A stretch of 64,000 nucleotides of DNA from JBFLVU01 sp037444825 (GCA_037444825.1 JBBILR010000006.1:62001-126000); one strand, 5' to 3'; positions 16,435 through 26,334 are shown, counted from the stretch's first letter. Translations and numbers: made by a program. The notes: a model not told the origin generated them from the sequence alone.

Positions 16435-18294
16435 ATGTGCGGCATCGCCGGCTTCCGCCTGAGGACCCCCGCCGACCCCCGCCTCCTCGCCGCCATGACG
16501 CGGGTCCTCGCCCACCGGGGACCGGACGGGGACGGGTACTTCACCGAAGGCGGCGTGGGGCTGGGCCACCGCCGGCTGGCCATCGTGGACCTCGTCACCG
16601 GCGCCCAGCCCATGGCCAACGAGAACGGCCGGGTGGTGGTCGTCTTCAACGGGGAGATCTACAACCACCTGGAGCTCCGGGCCCGCCTGGAGGCGAAGGG
16701 CCACCGCTTCGCCACGCGCTCGGACACGGAGGTCCTCGTCCACCTCTACGAGGAGGAGGGGCCGGACTTCCCGGCGCGCCTCAACGGGATCTTCGCCTTC
16801 GCCCTCCACGACCGGGAGAAGGACCTCCTCCTTCTGGCCCGGGACCCGGTGGGGGTGAAGCCCCTCTACTACGCCGACCTCCCCCAGGGGCTCCTCTTCG
16901 GCTCGGAACTCAAGGCCCTCACGGCCCACCCCGCCTTCCCCCGAGACCTGGACATGGAGGCCCTGCGCGCCTACTTCCTCTGCGAGTACGTGCCGGGGGC
17001 TTACTCCGTCTACGCCAAGGCCCGCAAGCTCCTCCCCGGGCACCTGCTCCTCTCCACCCCCGAGGGAACGACCGTCCGCCCCTACTGGAGCTGGCAACCC
17101 CTGCCGGAGGCTCCCACTTCCTTCGCCGAGGCCGCCGAGCGCCTTCGCGCCGAGCTGATGCGGAGCGTCCGGGGCCAGCTCATGTCCGACGTGCCCCTGG
17201 GGGTCTTCCTCAGCGGGGGCGTGGACTCCAGCGTCGTCGCCGCCTGCATGGCCCGGGCGGGGGGAAGGGTGGAGTCCTTCACCATCGGCTTCGAGGACCC
17301 CTCCTTCGACGAGAGCGCCCACGCCCGAAGAGTGGCGGAGCACCTGGGGTGCTCCCACCACGAGCACCGGTTCAGCGAGCGGGAGCTGCTTCAGGAGGTC
17401 CCCCGCGTCCTGGGGATGCTGGACGAGCCCTTCGCCGACCCCTCCATCCTCCCCACGGCCCTGCTCTCCCGCTTCACCCGGGAGCGGGTGACCGTGGCCC
17501 TGGGGGGCGACGGCGGCGACGAACTCTTCGCCGGCTACCCCACCTACTGGGTCCACCGCGACTTCGGGCGGTACCTCGCCGTGCCCGGTCCCCTCCGGCG
17601 AAGCATCCTGGCCCTGGCCGACGCCCTCCTCCCCGTCTCCCACGCCAACCTGACCTTCTCGTACAAGCTGCGGAAATTCCGGGACGGCGCGGAGGAGCCC
17701 ATGCCCGTCCGCCACCACGCGTGGATGGGCGCCTTCCCGCCCGGGGGGCTGTCCCGCCTCTTCCGGGACGGGGCCCCCGCCGTGGACACGGGCGGGGGGT
17801 GGATGCCTCCGCCGCCCCGCCAGGACCCGGTCACGGCGGCCCAGTGGCTGGACGCCCACACCTACCTCATGGAGGACATCCTGGCGAAGGTGGACCGGGC
17901 GAGCATGATGGCCTCCCTGGAGGCCCGCGTGCCCCTCCTGGACCCCGAGGTCTTCCGCCTGGCCTTTTCCCTCCCGCCCCAATGGAAACTTCGGGGGCGG
18001 AGCGGCAAGGCCGTCCTCAAGGCCGCCTTTCGGGACCTGCTCCCCCCGGGCCACCTGGACCGCCCCAAGAAGGGCTTCGGCATCCCAGTCGCCCGTTGGC
18101 TCTGCGGCCCCTTGCGCCCCTTCGCCGAGGAGCTGCTCTCCGACGCCGTCCTGGGGCGGGTCCCCTTTCTGGATTCCGGGGAGCCCCGCCGCCTGTGGCG
18201 GGAGCACCTGAGCCGCAAGGCCGACCACCGCAAGCCGCTCTGGACGATCCTCTGTTTTCTGGACTGGTACCGGAGGAGCTTCCCGTGCGCGTGA
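16435..18294 (+). CDS. asnB: Asparagine synthase (glutamine-hydrolysing), AsnB type
   Basis: A 619-residue two-domain enzyme. It begins MCGIAGF, so Cys2 is available as the glutaminase nucleophile after Met removal. The synthase half has the PP-loop VFLSGGVDSSVVAA near residue 257 and GGDGGDELFAGYPTYW near 356. In free-standing form it makes asparagine; in polysaccharide loci such genes are thought to amidate sugars or other surface compounds. Its position between a GT2 gene and membrane glycosyltransferases favours the second role, but this is context only. The 3' end overlaps the next gene. Confidence 0.9.
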   Translation: MCGIAGFRLRTPADPRLLAAMTRVLAHRGPDGDGYFTEGGVGLGHRRLAIVDLVTGAQPMANENGRVVVVFNGEIYNHLELRARLEAKGHRFATRSDTEVLVHLYEEEGPDFPARLNGIFAFALHDREKDLLLLARDPVGVKPLYYADLPQGLLFGSELKALTAHPAFPRDLDMEALRAYFLCEYVPGAYSVYAKARKLLPGHLLLSTPEGTTVRPYWSWQPLPEAPTSFAEAAERLRAELMRSVRGQLMSDVPLGVFLSGGVDSSVVAACMARAGGRVESFTIGFEDPSFDESAHARRVAEHLGCSHHEHRFSERELLQEVPRVLGMLDEPFADPSILPTALLSRFTRERVTVALGGDGGDELFAGYPTYWVHRDFGRYLAVPGPLRRSILALADALLPVSHANLTFSYKLRKFRDGAEEPMPVRHHAWMGAFPPGGLSRLFRDGAPAVDTGGGWMPPPPRQDPVTAAQWLDAHTYLMEDILAKVDRASMMASLEARVPLLDPEVFRLAFSLPPQWKLRGRSGKAVLKAAFRDLLPPGHLDRPKKGFGIPVARWLCGPLRPFAEELLSDAVLGRVPFLDSGEPRRLWREHLSRKADHRKPLWTILCFLDWYRRSFPCA

Positions 18295-20000
18295 GGGACA
18301 GGTGGTGGCCGGCCCTCCCGCCTCCGCCCGCACCGCCGTGGCAGGAGCGGCTCCTGCTGGGCCTCGTGCTGGCCGCCGTCTACTTCTTCTGCGCCCAGCC
18401 CCTCTGGGACCCGGACACCTACTGGCACCTGGCCGTGGGCCGGGAGATTTGGACCTCGGGCCACCTCGTCCACACGGAGACCTTCTCCTTCACCGCCCCG
18501 GGCGTTCCGTGGGAGGACACGGAGTGGCTCTTCCACCTCCTGGCCTACCCCCTCTGGCTCCTGGGGGGGGAAGGCCTTCTTCAGGTGCTCACCGGCCTGG
18601 CGGCGGCGGCGGTGGCGGCACTGCTCTACCGGAACCTCCGCGTAACGGGATGGGGAGCCTTTCTCTGGGCGCCGGCCCTCCTGCTTCTTCTTCCCTCGCT
18701 TCAGACCCGGATCCGCTTTCGGCCGGACCTCCTGACGCTCCTGTTCATGGGCGTCCTGGCGGAATTCCTCCTCAGGGAGGAACGGGGCGTTCCCCCCGGG
18801 TGGCGGAAGGGCCTCGGCCTCGCCGCCTTCTTCTGGCTCTGGGGACAGTGCCACGGAGGGTGGGCGTACGGCCTCTTCCTCCTGGCGGCGGCCTGGGGCG
18901 GTGACCTCCTGGACGCCTGGCGCCAAGGCCCCTTCCCCCTTCGCCTGGCCGCCCGGAGGCTGGCGGCGGGCTTCGCCGCCTTCGCCGCCCTCTTCCTGAG
19001 CCCCGACACCTGGCGGGTCCCCTGGTTCCCCTTCAAGTCCATCGCCGGTTTTCTCGACCCCCAGCTGGCCCAGGTCGCCGAGTGGTCCCGGACGCCCCTC
19101 AAGCCGGTCTTCTGGCCCTTCTTCGGGCTGGCGGCCCTGGTCCTCGTTCTGGTCCTGGGCCGCGGCCGGCGGATGGCGTGGAGAGAACTCTTTTGGGCCG
19201 CGAGCCAGATCGCCCTGGGGTGGATGTGGAACCGGTACGTGGCGGTGGCCGTGGTGGCCCTTCTCCCCCTGGCGGCCCTCCGCCTTCCCGAGGTCCGACT
19301 TCCCCCGTCCGTCCTTCGCCTGGGGCGGGGCGGGGCTCTGGCCGCGGCCCTCCTGGCGGCGGCCTGGGGATACCACACCCGCGTCCCCGGCTGGGACTTG
19401 AGCCAGAAGTACCCCGTCCACGAGGTGGCCTTCCTCCGGGAGCGGGGCCTATCGGGCAACCTCTTCAACCTCTACGCCGCCGGGGGCTACCTGGCCTGGG
19501 AGACGTGGCCCCAGAGCCGGATCTTCATGGACGGCCGGTACTACCCCTTCCTGAAGCCCATCGGCGACTATTGGAAGGCCATGAAGGACATCCCTTCCTT
19601 CCACCGCCTCTTGAAAAACTACCCCTTCGAGATCGCCCTCTACCCCCTCTCCGACTACCGCCTGAGGGACCGGGAGGGGATCCCCGGCTCCCCCGAGCGG
19701 GGGCCGGAGGTGCTTCTCTTCCCCCGTTCGGAGTGGGCGCCGGTCTTCTACGGGAACTACGGGGTGGTCCTCCTGAAGCGCATCCCCCGCTTCGAGAAGG
19801 TCATCGAGGCCCGGGAGTACCGCCGCGTCTCCCCCGACGACCTCGCCTACGCCGTGTGGGCCTGCCGTCAGGGACTCTGGCCCGTGGAGGAGGTTCGGGC
19901 GGAGATCCGGCGTATCCTCAACGAGAGCCCCCGCCTCGTCTACCGGGACGCCCTCCTTCGGGCCCTCGAGGCCCTTCCCCCCTCGGGAGAGGCCCCATGA
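18285..20000 (+). CDS. Polytopic membrane protein, probable GT-C glycosyltransferase
   Basis: A 571-residue protein with roughly ten hydrophobic segments between residues 20 and 375 and a soluble C-terminal region. The first extracytoplasmic loop carries LWDPDTYWHLAVGREI, and the acidic pair fits the catalytic D-D/E motif of GT-C transferases that use polyprenyl-phosphate sugars. The following TFSFTAPGVPWEDTEWL segment recurs in uncharacterised bacterial membrane proteins of this kind. Start: GTG at 18285, six bases after GGAGGAG (18272-18278), inside the end of asnB; GTG at 18291 is the alternative. Acceptor unknown. Its stop overlaps the next ATG as ATGA. Confidence 0.7.
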   Translation: MRVRDRWWPALPPPPAPPWQERLLLGLVLAAVYFFCAQPLWDPDTYWHLAVGREIWTSGHLVHTETFSFTAPGVPWEDTEWLFHLLAYPLWLLGGEGLLQVLTGLAAAAVAALLYRNLRVTGWGAFLWAPALLLLLPSLQTRIRFRPDLLTLLFMGVLAEFLLREERGVPPGWRKGLGLAAFFWLWGQCHGGWAYGLFLLAAAWGGDLLDAWRQGPFPLRLAARRLAAGFAAFAALFLSPDTWRVPWFPFKSIAGFLDPQLAQVAEWSRTPLKPVFWPFFGLAALVLVLVLGRGRRMAWRELFWAASQIALGWMWNRYVAVAVVALLPLAALRLPEVRLPPSVLRLGRGGALAAALLAAAWGYHTRVPGWDLSQKYPVHEVAFLRERGLSGNLFNLYAAGGYLAWETWPQSRIFMDGRYYPFLKPIGDYWKAMKDIPSFHRLLKNYPFEIALYPLSDYRLRDREGIPGSPERGPEVLLFPRSEWAPVFYGNYGVVLLKRIPRFEKVIEAREYRRVSPDDLAYAVWACRQGLWPVEEVRAEIRRILNESPRLVYRDALLRALEALPPSGEAP

Positions 20001-21535
20001 GCAAAAGAGCGCGGTGGCTTTTCGGCCTTCTGCTGGCCGTCCTCTCCCTGACCCTCCTGCTGTCCCTCTTTTCCTGGAAGACCTTCCCGGTCCAGGCCGA
20101 CGAGACCTCCGTGGCCTGGCTGGCCAAGCAGACGGCCGAGGGCCGCGTCCCCTACCGGGACTTCTTCTGCTTCTACCCCCCCCTGACCACCTACGGCCTG
20201 GCGGCCCTGCTGAAGGCCGGGGGACCGCCCCTGGCCGCCTTCCGGCTCCTCTGCCTTTTCGCCTTGCTCGCCTCCACCCTCCTCGCGTACGGCCTCCTTT
20301 CGAAGCGGGGGTGGCCGGCCCCGTGGGCCGCCGCCATGGCCTTCCAGATCCCCGCCCTTCTGGTCCCCTTCTGGCCGGTGGCCAGCCACCACTGGCTGGC
20401 CCTCGCGGCGGGGCTCGGCGCCCTCGCCCTGTACGAGCGGGCCGAACGGCTCCCCTCCTCGGGCCGGTACCTCCTCGCGGGCTTCGTGGCGGGGCTTTCG
20501 GCCCTCACCCTCCAGAGCGACGGCCTCTTCTTCTCGGTGCTGGTCTTCGCCCTGGCCCTCTCCGCCCCGGCCCCCTTCTCCAAGGAGAGGCTTCGGGCCC
20601 TCGGCGCCCTGGCCCTGGGCGAGGCGTCGGCGGCAGCCCTGGCGGCCCTCTCTCTCCTCCTCCAGGGGACCCTGGGCGACGCCTGGTACAACCTGGTCCT
20701 CTGGCCGGCCCGGTACTACAAGCAGCCCGGCGGCTTCAACGACGTGAAGTTCCCCGCCGCCCTGGCCTCGGAGGTCGCCTCCCGCGTTCAGGGAAAGCCC
20801 CTCCTGGAGGCGGCGGCGGGGCTCCTTCCCGTGGCGGCCCTTCTCCTTCTGGCCGCCTGGGCCATCGTTTCGGTGCTTTTCTCCCGGGAGTGGGCCTGCC
20901 CCGGCCAACGCCTCCCCGGGCGGTGGGCCGCCTCCCTCGCCGCCCTCCTGGCGGCCCTCTTCCTCTTCCTGACGGGAAGGCCCGACTGGACCCACTTCGC
21001 CTTCACGGTCCCCTTCCTCGTCGCCTCGGCCCTCGCCGCCCGCCGCCCGGAGGATTCCCCGGGGCCTTCGCCGGTGCTCCAGGGCCTGCTGGTCTTTCTT
21101 CTCCTCGTGGCCCTCCTCCGGTGGCCCGGCGCCCTCCGCCGGCGGCCGCCCCTTCTGGGGGACCTCCTCTCGGTGGACGAGAAGGTCCGGACCCACAGCA
21201 CCCCGCGGATCCTCGCGGCGCGTCCCGACATCGTCGCCGAAAAGCGGGCCGTCGTCTGCCTTCCCCGCGGAGCCACGCTGTACCTCTACTGGGCGCCGGT
21301 CCCGCCGCCCCTGGACTGGGTCCAGCCGCCCTCCCAGAAGGCCAACGCCCCCTGGGAGTACGCCCTTCTCGCCGCTTTCCTCGAGGAACACCGCATCCCC
21401 TGGGTCCTCATCCGGCGGGAGGACGTCCCGGGTTTCCTCGACGAGCCCTCCCCCTTGGCAACGGTCCTTCGCGAGAGGTACCGCCCCGCCGGATCCTTCG
21501 ACGTGGGGGAGCTTTACGAAAGGATCGCCCCATGA
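19997..21535 (+). CDS. Polytopic membrane protein, VPYRDFF family (GT-C-like)
   Basis: A 512-residue protein with one N-terminal and about nine further membrane segments. Marks shared with the genes at 27035-28585 and 28582-30144 are an acidic pair in loop 1 (QADET), GRVPYRDFFCFYPP (near residue 48), PFWPVASHHWLAL (near 122) and an LQSDG segment. The three are clear paralogues. The acidic loop-1 pair, many membrane segments and C-terminal soluble part are GT-C features; no substrate can be named. It overlaps its neighbours at both ends by four bases. Confidence 0.7.
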   Translation: MSKRARWLFGLLLAVLSLTLLLSLFSWKTFPVQADETSVAWLAKQTAEGRVPYRDFFCFYPPLTTYGLAALLKAGGPPLAAFRLLCLFALLASTLLAYGLLSKRGWPAPWAAAMAFQIPALLVPFWPVASHHWLALAAGLGALALYERAERLPSSGRYLLAGFVAGLSALTLQSDGLFFSVLVFALALSAPAPFSKERLRALGALALGEASAAALAALSLLLQGTLGDAWYNLVLWPARYYKQPGGFNDVKFPAALASEVASRVQGKPLLEAAAGLLPVAALLLLAAWAIVSVLFSREWACPGQRLPGRWAASLAALLAALFLFLTGRPDWTHFAFTVPFLVASALAARRPEDSPGPSPVLQGLLVFLLLVALLRWPGALRRRPPLLGDLLSVDEKVRTHSTPRILAARPDIVAEKRAVVCLPRGATLYLYWAPVPPPLDWVQPPSQKANAPWEYALLAAFLEEHRIPWVLIRREDVPGFLDEPSPLATVLRERYRPAGSFDVGELYERIAP

Positions 21536-22500
21536 CCCCCATCCGCGCCGCCCTGCGCTGCCCCGACTGCGGAGCCCCCTGCGAAGGGACCTCCGCGGCC
21601 CCCGAACCCTACCGTTGCAGAGGCTGCGGGAGGACCTTCCCCCTCCTGCACGGGGTGCTGCACATGGCCCCCAAGGAGGTGGACGCCGCCACCCGCCAGA
21701 CGGTGGACCAGTTCGGCGCCTCCTGGAGCGCCCACGAGTACCTGGCCCCTTACCAGGAGCGGCAGTTCCTCGACTGGATCGCCCCCTTCACCCGGGAAGG
21801 CTTCGAAGGAAGGACGGTATTGGAGGCCGGCTGCGGCAAAGGGCGCCACACCTTCCTCATGGCCGGCTACGGCGTGAAGGAGCTTTTGGCGGTGGACCTC
21901 TCCGAAGCGGTGTACCTCGCCGCCGAGTACACCAAGGCCTTCCCCTGGGTCCACAGGATCCGGGCCGACCTCCTCCGCCTGCCCCTTCAGGACGGCGAAG
22001 CGGACCTGGCGGTCTGCCTCGGAGTCCTGCACCACCTTCGCGACCCCCAGGCGGGCCTGCGCGAACTCTGGCGGGCGCTCAAGCCGGGCGGCACCCTGGT
22101 CCTCTGGGTCTACGCCCGGGAGGGGAACGGGTGGATCGTCCACCTGGTGGACCCCCTGCGGAAGGGCTTCACCTCCCGCGTGCCCACGAAGTTCCTGCGC
22201 CCCCTGCTCCTGCCGCTCTCCCTCTCCCTCTACGCCGCCTTGAAACTCCTCTACGGCCCCGCCACCGGAAGGGGGGAACACGCCGTGAGGTGGCTTCCCT
22301 ACTCGGTCTACCTGGGGTACATCTCCCGCTTCCCCTTCCGGGAGATCGAGCACATCGTCCTCGACCACCTCTGCCCCCCCATCGCCCACTACCTCTCCCG
22401 GCCCACCCTGGAAGCCTGGTTCGCCTCTCTGGGCGCGGAGGAGGTCACCTTCCGGTGGCACAACCGGAACTCCTGGACGGTGGTGGCGAAGAAGGGGTGA
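21532..22500 (+). CDS. Class I SAM-dependent methyltransferase with N-terminal zinc ribbon
   Basis: A 322-residue protein. A four-cysteine ribbon (CPDCGAPC and CRGCG, residues 10-36) of the Trm112-like type precedes a Methyltransf_11 domain with the SAM loop VLEAGCGKGRHTF near 100 and DLAVCLGVLHHLRDP near 158. Proteins of this build are common in O-antigen and exopolysaccharide loci, where they may methylate sugars or lipid-linked glycans. It closes the plus-strand sugar operon and converges on the next gene. The acceptor is unknown. Confidence 0.82.
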   Translation: MTPIRAALRCPDCGAPCEGTSAAPEPYRCRGCGRTFPLLHGVLHMAPKEVDAATRQTVDQFGASWSAHEYLAPYQERQFLDWIAPFTREGFEGRTVLEAGCGKGRHTFLMAGYGVKELLAVDLSEAVYLAAEYTKAFPWVHRIRADLLRLPLQDGEADLAVCLGVLHHLRDPQAGLRELWRALKPGGTLVLWVYAREGNGWIVHLVDPLRKGFTSRVPTKFLRPLLLPLSLSLYAALKLLYGPATGRGEHAVRWLPYSVYLGYISRFPFREIEHIVLDHLCPPIAHYLSRPTLEAWFASLGAEEVTFRWHNRNSWTVVAKKG

Positions 22501-22532
22501 CCTCAGGCCTTGCCCCCGGCCGTCCGCCTCCT

Positions 22533-24155
22533 TCAGCGGTCCAGCCGGTACAGGGCATAGTTTTCGTCGCTGATGGCCCCCTGAAAGCGGGCGATCAGCG
22601 TCATGGAATTCAGGAAGGCGTCGGCCTCCGCCGCCGTCCAGCGAAAGGGCTTCCCGGCGGAGGGGGCCGCTTCGCCCCCCTCCCCCTTCCGGAGGGGAGG
22701 GTACCCCCACGCGACGAGCACCGGTACGCCGTGGCGGGACTTCAGCCCTTCCGCCGTCCGCAACAGCCCCCCCAGGGTGAGTTCCTTCCGGAACTTCGCC
22801 GAATAGGAGCGCCGCCGGGCGAAGGTCCCTTCCCGTGGGAGGAAGACGGGAGCCTCGCTGTAGTACGGCAGGGACTCCAGCAGCCAATCGGGCTCCGGGA
22901 CGAGGATCGCCCCCCGGAGGGCCGGGTCCCGCGCCAGAAGGCCCGCCAGCGTCGGGGCCGAGGTGAAGGGCCGCTCCCAGTCCCGCCGGAGGGGGCCTCG
23001 GGACAAGTGGAGGTGGAGGGCGAAGAGCAGGGGCAGCGCCCCATAGAGGGCCATGGAGAAGAGGCCCCGGGGGAGAAGGCGGCCCGGTCGGCCGTCGCTT
23101 TCGCGTTCCCTTTCCTTCTCCCGTGCGATCCAGTAGACCGCCACGGCGGCCACCAGGAGAAGACCCTGGTGGCGAAGCCCTCCGGGGTACACGGTCCCAA
23201 AGAGGACCTGCAGCGCGGCGTCGTACCCCAGAAGAAGCAGAAGCCCGGGGACCCACCCGGCGAGCCCGGCCAGCCAGAGCCACACGACGAGGTCCCTCGC
23301 CCAGCCGGGAAAGGGAAGGAGGACGTAAAAGGCCCGCCCCGGGTGGAGGACCGCCCCGGCCAGGGCGTCCAGGAGGGCGGCGCCGGAAGGGGCCGAGACG
23401 CCCGGCGGCGCGTTCCCCGGATCCGGCCGACAGGTCCAGAGCGCGAAGGCGGCGGCCAGGGCCACCCCCGCCGCAGGCAGGACCAGACGCCCCAGCCTGC
23501 GGCCAGAATCCGACCATCCAGCGGAAAAGCCCTCCTCCCAGAGCCACAGGGCCAGAAACCCGGCCGCCAGGGGAAGGGAATGGAGGTTGCTGTTGGCCAA
23601 CAGGCCCAGGATGCCGGCAAGGAGGCAGGGATGGCGCCGCCTTCGGGGATAGGCCGCCGCGAAGGCGAAGGCGAGGAGCATAGTCAGTCCGTAGTTTCGT
23701 GCCAGGACGGCGTATTCGTACAGCGGAAGAAAACTGAAGGCGAAGAGGGCCTTCCACCAAAGGGGGAAGGGAGCCCTCCAAAACAGGAGGCCCACCGAGA
23801 GGAAGGCCACCGCGACGCTGGTCACCTTCAGGACCACCGTGGAGGGGTAGAGGTCGTGGGCGATGCGGAGAAGGAGGTACCACAGGAGCGGGTGGCCTTC
23901 GTTTCGGAGAGCTTGGGGAAGCCCCCACGCGTGGGGGGGCTCGGTGGCCAGGGTGAGGGCCCGCACCTCGTCCCGCCAGGGTTCGTGGCGCGCGGTGAGG
24001 GCCGCGACCGCGGCCAGCCAGAGGAGAAGGAGCGTCCAGGTCAGGACCCCCGCCCTTCCGCCCTGGAGAGGGACGGAGTCGCCGGGGCGTCCCCACCGGG
24101 GCCAGAGGGAGAGCCGGAAACGGTCCCGAACGCCGGCCTCCCCTCCCCCGGTCAT
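22533..24155 (-). CDS. Polytopic membrane protein, WRDE-type GT-C-like
   Basis: A 540-residue protein with around ten hydrophobic segments. After the first one, loop 1 reads HEPWRDEVRALTLA, followed by RNEGHPLLWYLLLRI. The RDE pair plus GHPLLWY is the pattern of a family of predicted GT-C transferases in polysaccharide loci. The C-terminal 130 residues are mostly soluble. The ATG at 24155 overlaps the stop of the flavoprotein gene by four bases. It is not a close paralogue of the VPYRDFF proteins. Function inferred from topology and context. Confidence 0.68.
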   Translation of the reverse strand: MTGGGEAGVRDRFRLSLWPRWGRPGDSVPLQGGRAGVLTWTLLLLWLAAVAALTARHEPWRDEVRALTLATEPPHAWGLPQALRNEGHPLLWYLLLRIAHDLYPSTVVLKVTSVAVAFLSVGLLFWRAPFPLWWKALFAFSFLPLYEYAVLARNYGLTMLLAFAFAAAYPRRRRHPCLLAGILGLLANSNLHSLPLAAGFLALWLWEEGFSAGWSDSGRRLGRLVLPAAGVALAAAFALWTCRPDPGNAPPGVSAPSGAALLDALAGAVLHPGRAFYVLLPFPGWARDLVVWLWLAGLAGWVPGLLLLLGYDAALQVLFGTVYPGGLRHQGLLLVAAVAVYWIAREKERERESDGRPGRLLPRGLFSMALYGALPLLFALHLHLSRGPLRRDWERPFTSAPTLAGLLARDPALRGAILVPEPDWLLESLPYYSEAPVFLPREGTFARRRSYSAKFRKELTLGGLLRTAEGLKSRHGVPVLVAWGYPPLRKGEGGEAAPSAGKPFRWTAAEADAFLNSMTLIARFQGAISDENYALYRLDR

Positions 24156-25783
24156 TTCTTGGGCCCCTTCTCCTCGTGGTACTCCGCCTCGGTGTTGACG
24201 GCCCAGAGGTTCTCCTTGGAGGCGGCGCCGGCCAGGAGGTTGTCCACGGCGGTCATGGCGGTGAGCATGGAGTGGTCCTGGTTGTTGTACCGGTGTTGCC
24301 CGTTTCGGCCAAGGGGGTAAAGGTTCTCGAAGGAGTCGAGAAAGGCCCGCACCACGTGGAAGCGGTCGTAGGTGCCGAAGTAGGCCGGGTAGGTCTTGGC
24401 CTGCCGGACCACCACCCGGTCCAGGACGTCCGGAGGCTCCGCCACGCCGATGGCCGCCAGCTCCGCCACCGCCAGCTCCCCAATGGCCTCGTCGGGAAGG
24501 GACCAGAAGGCGTCCCCCTCGTCGCAGAAGTACTCCAGGCCGAGCCAGACGGTCTCGGGGTCGGCCACCAGGTACGGGCTCCAGTTGTTGAAGACCTGGA
24601 GCCGCCCCAGCTTCACGTCCGGTTCCTGGACGTAGATCCAGTTGTCGGGGATGATCCCGTTCACCGTGGGGACGCCGCTCTCGTTGCGCAAGAGGAGGCG
24701 CTTGAGCAGAACGCCCACCGTGACGAAGGCCCGGTACTGCAGACCCGAAGCCACTTCCCGCACCTCCGGGGGAACGCCCTCCCCCATGGCCTCCACCAGG
24801 TCCTTCACCGCCATGGTGGAGAAGAAGAGGTCCCCCCGCACCTCCTCCCGGAGGCCGGTCCTCGGGTCCTCCGCCACCACCGCCTCGATGCGGCCCGGCC
24901 TCCAGCGGACCCCCACCACCTTCCGGTTCAATCGGACCTCCCCGCCGGCGGCGGTGACCTCCCCCGCCACCGTCTCCCACATCTGCCCCGGCCCCAGCTT
25001 CGGGTAGAGAAACCGCTCGATGAGGCTGGTTTCCTTTCCCTTCTGGCGGATGTCCCCTCCCCGCCGGAAGGGGCGGGCCGCCGCGTCCCTCAGCGCCCCG
25101 AGAACCGAAAGGCCCTTCACCCGCTGGGCGCCCCACTCGGGGCGGATCCGGGAGCACGGAACCCCCCACACCTTCTCCGTGTAGTCGCGGAAGAAGGTGG
25201 CGTACAGTTCCCTCCCGAAGCGGTTGATGAAGAAATCCTCCAGCGACTTCTCCGGGCGGATGGGGAAGGCGGAGGCCCGCAGGTAGCTCGCGCCGATCCG
25301 GAGGAGCCGGGCGGCCCCCAGGTTCCGCAGGGTCTCGAGGCCCAGGGAGAGGGGGTAGGGAAAGAAGCGGCGCAGGTAGAGGATCCGGGAAAGCCGGCGC
25401 CTCAGAAGCATCACCCGGTCTTCCCGCTCCGGGTCCGGCGCGGGCCTCACCTCGCCCGTCGGGTCCCGCGGCTTTCGCACCCGCGCCTCCAGCGCCGTCT
25501 CCACCGGGCGCTGAAGGAGGAGGTCGTCCCGGGCCGGGGCCCCCTGGAGGGGCAGGCGCTGGAGCCACCACTCCATCACCCGGTCGGACTTGGAGAAGAA
25601 GCGGTGGCCGCCGATGTCCATCCGGTTGCCCCGGTGGGCCACCGTTCGGGCGATGCCGCCGATCTCCCCCGTGGCCTCCAGCACCACCGGACGGACCTGC
25701 GTCCGGTCCAACAGTTCCCAGGCCGCCGTCAGCCCCGCCGGCCCGGCGCCGATGACGACGGCGGTGGATCTTTCCTGCTCCAT
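24152..25783 (-). CDS. FAD-dependent oxidoreductase, UDP-galactopyranose-mutase-like
   Basis: A 543-residue flavoprotein. The Rossmann motif AVVIGAGPAGLTAAWELL lies near residue 8, then EIGGIARTV and MDIGGHRFFSKSD, a pattern shared with UDP-galactopyranose mutases and protoporphyrinogen-oxidase-like amino oxidases. The C-terminus has NLYPLGRNGQHRYNNQDHSM, also typical of this subgroup in sugar loci. It is longer than true Glf (about 370-400 residues), so a mutase activity is not assured. It sits between a GT-C-like gene and a GtrA gene, nine bases from the latter. Confidence 0.78.
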   Translation of the reverse strand: MEQERSTAVVIGAGPAGLTAAWELLDRTQVRPVVLEATGEIGGIARTVAHRGNRMDIGGHRFFSKSDRVMEWWLQRLPLQGAPARDDLLLQRPVETALEARVRKPRDPTGEVRPAPDPEREDRVMLLRRRLSRILYLRRFFPYPLSLGLETLRNLGAARLLRIGASYLRASAFPIRPEKSLEDFFINRFGRELYATFFRDYTEKVWGVPCSRIRPEWGAQRVKGLSVLGALRDAAARPFRRGGDIRQKGKETSLIERFLYPKLGPGQMWETVAGEVTAAGGEVRLNRKVVGVRWRPGRIEAVVAEDPRTGLREEVRGDLFFSTMAVKDLVEAMGEGVPPEVREVASGLQYRAFVTVGVLLKRLLLRNESGVPTVNGIIPDNWIYVQEPDVKLGRLQVFNNWSPYLVADPETVWLGLEYFCDEGDAFWSLPDEAIGELAVAELAAIGVAEPPDVLDRVVVRQAKTYPAYFGTYDRFHVVRAFLDSFENLYPLGRNGQHRYNNQDHSMLTAMTAVDNLLAGAASKENLWAVNTEAEYHEEKGPKK

Positions 25784-25791
25784 GGCGGACC

Positions 25792-26289
25792 TCACCGAAA
25801 GAGGCTCAGTTTGCGCGCGAAGAAGTTCCAAAGGAAGACCACGACGGCCGCCCCGGCTTTGGAAAGGAGGTAATGGAAGCCCGCCCCCTCGGTGAGGGCC
25901 CACAGGACCATTTCGTTGATCCCGAGCCCCGCCACGCCGATGAGGGCGAAGACGAGGAACTCCGCGCTCCGGCTCGAAAGCCTCCGCCGGGGAAAGACCC
26001 AGACCACGCTCAGCAGGTAGTTCGTGACCAGCCCCAGACCGAAGGCGACGGCCGCCGAGAGAAGGTAGTGGAGCCCCCCGAACTCCGTGAGGAGGAAAAG
26101 GCTTCCGAAGTCCACGGCGAAGGCCGCCCCGCCGACGGCGGTGTACCGAAAGAGCTGGATGGAAACGGTGGAGGCGGGGTCCAGGAGGAGCCGTCGCCAG
26201 AGGGCGCGCCAGCCTTCTTCCGCCCCCGAGGCCATGGACGCGCCCCCGGGAGGCCCTCCGCCCGCCCCCTTGCCCTCGTCCGGCCTCAT
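25792..26289 (-). CDS. GtrA-family membrane protein (putative polyprenyl-phosphate-sugar flippase)
   Basis: A 165-residue protein with four membrane segments between about residues 47 and 160 and the family marks FRYTAVGGAAFAVDF, LVTNYLLSVVWVF and a closing NFFARKLSLF. GtrA/GtcA proteins are thought to flip undecaprenyl-phosphate sugars made by GtrB-type GT2 enzymes. ATG at 26289 is chosen because TAGAAT ends six bases upstream; ATG at 26235 would remove 18 residues and is also possible. It is divergent from pilA and heads the minus-strand trio with the flavoprotein and the WRDE protein. Confidence 0.85.
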   Translation of the reverse strand: MRPDEGKGAGGGPPGGASMASGAEEGWRALWRRLLLDPASTVSIQLFRYTAVGGAAFAVDFGSLFLLTEFGGLHYLLSAAVAFGLGLVTNYLLSVVWVFPRRRLSSRSAEFLVFALIGVAGLGINEMVLWALTEGAGFHYLLSKAGAAVVVFLWNFFARKLSLFR

Positions 26290-26295
26290 GGGGCG

Positions 26296-26301
26296 ATTCT
26301 A
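26296..26301 (-). promoter_or_regulatory. -10-like element six bases before the gtrA-like start
   Basis: On the minus strand TAGAAT is followed by CGCCCC and the ATG at 26289. No Shine-Dalgarno is apparent and the -35 is poor, as in leaderless genes with a TANNNT box. This is a weak prediction. Confidence 0.3.
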
Positions 26302-26334
26302 CCCCGGCTGCCCCCCTTTCCCGGAAAAAAGAGG